64,000 bases of DNA. Origin: Sellimonas caecigallum. Its GTDB lineage: Bacteria > Bacillota > Clostridia > Lachnospirales > Lachnospiraceae. The stretch covers positions 2,604,001 through 2,668,000 of the forward strand of contig NZ_CP173660.1 in the NCBI RefSeq assembly GCF_045038405.1, given 5' to 3'. A program made the position numbers and the translations under genes. Of this stretch, positions 61,404 through 64,000 are shown piece after piece (the stretch's first letter is position 1; the number at the start of each line of letters is the position of its first letter). The notes beneath the pieces were generated by a model. The model worked only from the letters and a program-made list of their open reading frames with translations, searched no databases and was not told the origin of the DNA.

Positions 61404-62273
61404 TTAGGAAAAAATCGGCCTAATTTCTTCGATATATTCCTCCAGAGCATCGATCCATGTAGGCATATCATCCTGTCCAAGGGCGCGTGTCAAAAAGTTG
61501 TCCAATACAGTGTAAGTTGGCCTTGCCGAAGAAAACTCTGCCTTCATCGTAGGAACCGGAATGATCTTCACGTCTTTGCCGGCCAGCTCCACAATTTCTT
61601 TCGCGAATTCACAACGGTTGCAGACGCCGTCACAGGTTACATGGTAAGTTCCGTATCCTTCTGTCTGGATCATTCGAAGCATAAAAGATGCAAGAGCATT
61701 GGCACTTGTAGGAGACCCATACTGGTCTACTGCAATATACAGCTCTTTTTTTGTCTCGATCGCCTTCAAAATCTGATTGACAAAATTCCTATCGCTTCCT
61801 CTTCCGAATACCCAGTTGCTCCGTATGATAAAATGCCGGTAGGCAAATTCTTTTACATAATTTTCCCCCGCAAGTTTGCTGCGTCCATAGATGGTCATGG
61901 GGTCTGTTTCATCGAATTCGTGGTACGGCACCTGGCGAATCCCATTGAATACGTCGTCTGTCGAGAGGAGTACGATTTTGGCGTTTGTCTCATGAGCCGC
62001 GATTGCAAGATTCCGCGCACCGACAGCATTGACTTTGTAAGCAAGTTCCGCCTGCGCTTCGCATACACCTACGTCTGTGACTGCCGCACAATCGAAGATT
62101 ACATCCGGTTTTTCCTCTCTTGCAAAAGCGAGCACCGCGGCAATATCCGTCACGTCCACTTCTTCCCGGTCCGTATTGAGAATTTCTGCATCCAGTCCGC
62201 TCTTTTCAGCCATATCATTCAAAGCGCATCCAAGCTGCCCTTTTGCCCCTGCGATCCATATTTTCATTCTCAT
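61404..62273 (-). CDS. rfbD: dTDP-4-dehydrorhamnose reductase, RmlD/RfbD family
   Basis: A 289-residue extended short-chain dehydrogenase. NAD(P) motif WIAGAKGQLGCALN, catalytic YGRSK and the substrate region FGRGSDRNFVNQIL. RmlD makes dTDP-L-rhamnose for cell-surface polysaccharides. No other rml gene lies nearby. It is 5 bp past coaD, start ATG 62273 (GGAGG upstream). Confidence 0.9.
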   Translation of the reverse strand: MRMKIWIAGAKGQLGCALNDMAEKSGLDAEILNTDREEVDVTDIAAVLAFAREEKPDVIFDCAAVTDVGVCEAQAELAYKVNAVGARNLAIAAHETNAKIVLLSTDDVFNGIRQVPYHEFDETDPMTIYGRSKLAGENYVKEFAYRHFIIRSNWVFGRGSDRNFVNQILKAIETKKELYIAVDQYGSPTSANALASFMLRMIQTEGYGTYHVTCDGVCNRCEFAKEIVELAGKDVKIIPVPTMKAEFSSARPTYTVLDNFLTRALGQDDMPTWIDALEEYIEEIRPIFS

Positions 62274-62278
62274 TTCTG

Positions 62279-62797
62279 CTACGCCTCCTCTTTTTCCTCT
62301 ATATATGAACATTCCTTTTTTACGGGAAATTTCCGGCGCAATGCCTCAGCTACTGCTTCCGGCACGTATTTTTTTGTGTCGGATCCATAATAAGCAACTT
62401 CTTTTACGAGCGTAGAACTTAAAAATGCGTATTCCAGACTTGTGGTAAAAAACATGGTGTCTATTTCGTCTTCCACGCTGTGATTGATCTGCGCAAGCTG
62501 CATCTCATACTCAAAGTCTGTAACTGCCCGGAGTCCTCTGATGATGAGCTTTGCTCCGTTTTGTCTGGCAAATTCCACGGTCAGCCCTTCAAAGGCCATT
62601 ACTTTTACATTTTGGAATTCTTTTGTTACTTCTTTAAGAAGTGAAAGCCGCTCTTCCATACTGAAGAGCGGAGTTTTATTTTTATTGACAAGCACCCCTA
62701 TGATCAGTTCATCTACTACTTTTGCAGCACGTTTGATGATGTCCAGATGCCCGAATGTGACCGGGTCAAAACTTCCCGGATATACTGCTTTTATCAT
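62279..62797 (-). CDS. coaD: phosphopantetheine adenylyltransferase
   Basis: A 172-residue CoaD, the penultimate step in coenzyme A synthesis. Motifs: AVYPGSFDPVTFGHLDI, GLRAVTDFEYEMQLAQIN and AFLSSTLVKEVAYYG, all conserved. An ATG two codons before (62803) is possible but less standard. Confidence 0.97.
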   Translation of the reverse strand: MIKAVYPGSFDPVTFGHLDIIKRAAKVVDELIIGVLVNKNKTPLFSMEERLSLLKEVTKEFQNVKVMAFEGLTVEFARQNGAKLIIRGLRAVTDFEYEMQLAQINHSVEDEIDTMFFTTSLEYAFLSSTLVKEVAYYGSDTKKYVPEAVAEALRRKFPVKKECSYIEEKEEA

Positions 62798-62838
62798 GTG
62801 CATTTCCTCATTTTCTAAATTTCACTTCCATAACTATA

Positions 62839-63189
62839 CTACAAAATAGATGACAGGTCAAATTCTTTCAAGAAAGAGCTTGGGAGTCCATTTACATCCA
62901 TTTTTCTTTCAATCGCATTCAGAAGCCCTTTTGTGCTGTACCCAGGTATATCGATACTCTTTTGATCGGCAGCCACAAAACATGCGAAAAGAGCAATGCA
63001 AACAAACACACGAACACCGAATGTGCCGGTTGTCTCCTCTTCCTCATTTGGATAAATGGAAGAGTAAGAAGCCCGGTATCTAGGATGGACGGCCGGCGTC
63101 CTCCAAGAATCCAGCTGTGTTCTGTTCTCCCGCAATTTCATGGCATCCAGTGCCTGTCTTTTCTTTTTTGCTCTTTCAAGTTCCACCAC
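62839..63189 (-). CDS. small membrane protein, unknown
   Basis: A 116-residue protein: charged N-terminal half (ELERAKKKRQALDAMKLREN), one membrane helix (GVRVFVCIALFACFVAA) and a short outer tail. No family recognised. It is a short gene between hisIE and coaD on the same strand; start ATG with GGAGGTTTC upstream. Confidence 0.7.
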   Translation of the reverse strand: MVELERAKKKRQALDAMKLRENRTQLDSWRTPAVHPRYRASYSSIYPNEEEETTGTFGVRVFVCIALFACFVAADQKSIDIPGYSTKGLLNAIERKMDVNGLPSSFLKEFDLSSIL

Positions 63190-63257
63190 GAAACCTCCAA
63201 AAAAATGACAAGGTATATCATACTATATACCTTGTCACTGGATTCTATTCCGTTTAT

Positions 63258-63896
63258 TTAATGTCTGTCTGCCATCTCTTCCATGATATCTTCCCATGTA
63301 AGGCCACGCTCAACCATCAATACCATAGCATGGTAAAGAAAGTCCGATATCTCATATTTCAGTTCTTCCGGATTCGGATTTTTAGCTGCGATGATAATTT
63401 CAGTCGCTTCCTCCCCCACTTTTTTGAGAATCTTGTCCAGCCCTTTGTCGAAAAGATAGTTTGTGTAAGATCCTTCTTTCGGATTTACTTTTCGGTCCGC
63501 GATCGTGTCGTACACAGACTCAAAAATCTGGAGCGGATTTGCCCGGTTGTAATTAGATCCTGCCACAGTCTGAAAGAAACAGGTAGGATTTCCTGTATGG
63601 CATGCAGCCCCAATCTGTTCAACCTTGGCAAGGAGCGTATCTTTGTCACAGTCGATGGTTAAGGACTTCACATACTGATAATGTCCCGAAGTTTCTCCTT
63701 TTACCCAAAGGCACTGCCTGCTTCTGCTGAAATAAGTCATCCGTCCTGTTTTGATCGTCTGCTGGAAGGCTTGTTCATTCATGTAAGCCATCATCAGCAC
63801 TTCGGACGTCTTAAAGTTCTGTACAATAACCGGAAGAAGACCGTCAGAATTCAGCTTGAATTCCGAGAAATCCATCGTATTCTCGAAACTGGTCAT
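63258..63896 (-). CDS. hisIE: bifunctional HisIE
   Basis: A 212-residue fusion. The N-terminal HisI phosphoribosyl-AMP cyclohydrolase has LLPVIVQNFKTSEVLMMAYM, TYFSRSRQCLWVKGETSGH and IDCDKDTLL plus the Zn ligands CHTGNPTCF. The C-terminal HisE pyrophosphohydrolase has KVGEEATEIIIAAK and DFLYHAMVLM. Catalyses two histidine-synthesis steps. I place the start at 63896 (MTSFENT, GGGAG upstream), but the frame is open to the window edge, so a longer protein or fusion with an upstream his gene is possible. Confidence 0.93.
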   Translation of the reverse strand: MTSFENTMDFSEFKLNSDGLLPVIVQNFKTSEVLMMAYMNEQAFQQTIKTGRMTYFSRSRQCLWVKGETSGHYQYVKSLTIDCDKDTLLAKVEQIGAACHTGNPTCFFQTVAGSNYNRANPLQIFESVYDTIADRKVNPKEGSYTNYLFDKGLDKILKKVGEEATEIIIAAKNPNPEELKYEISDFLYHAMVLMVERGLTWEDIMEEMADRH

Positions 63897-64000
63897 CTGG
63901 ATCTCCCGTTTAGTGCATTCTTCTTTAAAAACATGTAGGTCAAGGTCCGTCCTGCTCACAAATTTCCCGGAGATTCCTCTTGCCCCCGGACTTTCCAAAA

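Noticed and set aside
1..64000. CRISPR array, tRNA or rRNA genes
   Set aside because: I saw no regular repeat-spacer pattern and no cloverleaf or rRNA sequence on either strand.

Overview
This window reads as chromosome of a gut-type Firmicute (Clostridia, most likely Lachnospiraceae). The supporting signs are moderate GC, AAGGAGG ribosome binding sites, the order rng / rplU / prp / rpmA / obg / yhbY / nadD / yqeK / rsfS, a Prp-processed L27, a YesMN-type two-component system beside a CUT1 sugar transporter, and an anaerobic (cbi-type) B12 pathway. The genus is not claimed.

Layout. (1) 1-13.5 kb: an N-acetyltransferase, a gene remnant, a beta-galactosidase operon (binding protein, two permeases, lacZ) and its probable YesN/YesM regulators. 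A 1.8-kb insertion sequence sits between the operon's ribosome binding site and its presumed promoter. A decayed histidine kinase follows. (2) 13.5-15.5 kb: an SOS block with lexA and a YneA-like division inhibitor whose promoter carries LexA boxes. (3) 15.6-27.5 kb: housekeeping genes (rsfS, yqeK, nadD, yhbY, obg, rpmA, prp, rplU, an amidohydrolase, a CBS protein, aspartate kinase, a HAD phosphatase, ybaK, rng and a radical-SAM pair). (4) 27.6-29.5 kb: an accessory patch with an MntA/HepT toxin-antitoxin pair and two 5'-truncated genes fused head to head. (5) 29,512-37,126: a 7.6-kb mobilizable element carrying a Tet(40)-like efflux gene with an attenuator leader, a repressor, a Cys-rich VLP protein, a shortened RepA, a MOBV relaxase and a large serine recombinase. 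It has 20-bp terminal inverted repeats. It splits an acetyltransferase gene, and joining the flanks at a GT core restores that gene in frame.

(6) 37.7-58.2 kb: a 20-kb operon on the minus strand. A cobalamin riboswitch with its own terminator lies at the head, followed in order by exported CbiK, a repeated-domain lipoprotein, a BtuFCD-type transporter, CbiP, CobT, CobU, CobS, a compact CobU-like protein, CobC, CbiB, CobD, CbiC, CbiD, CbiF, CbiG, CbiH, a CbiJ-CbiE-CbiT fusion and CbiA. Together they cover corrin ring synthesis, lower-ligand attachment and corrinoid uptake, but CbiL is not in the window. (7) 58.3-64 kb: a small membrane-anchored protein, an M24 peptidase, a tandem CmpB membrane protein, an RmlD-like reductase, coaD, a small membrane protein and hisIE at the edge.

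Most novel-looking material: the surface module at the head of the B12 operon (an extracytoplasmic CbiK lipoprotein plus a two-repeat lipoprotein), the extended BtuD-like ATPase, the trifunctional CbiJET protein and the second, degenerate CobU. All calls come from reading the sequence; no database search was run.
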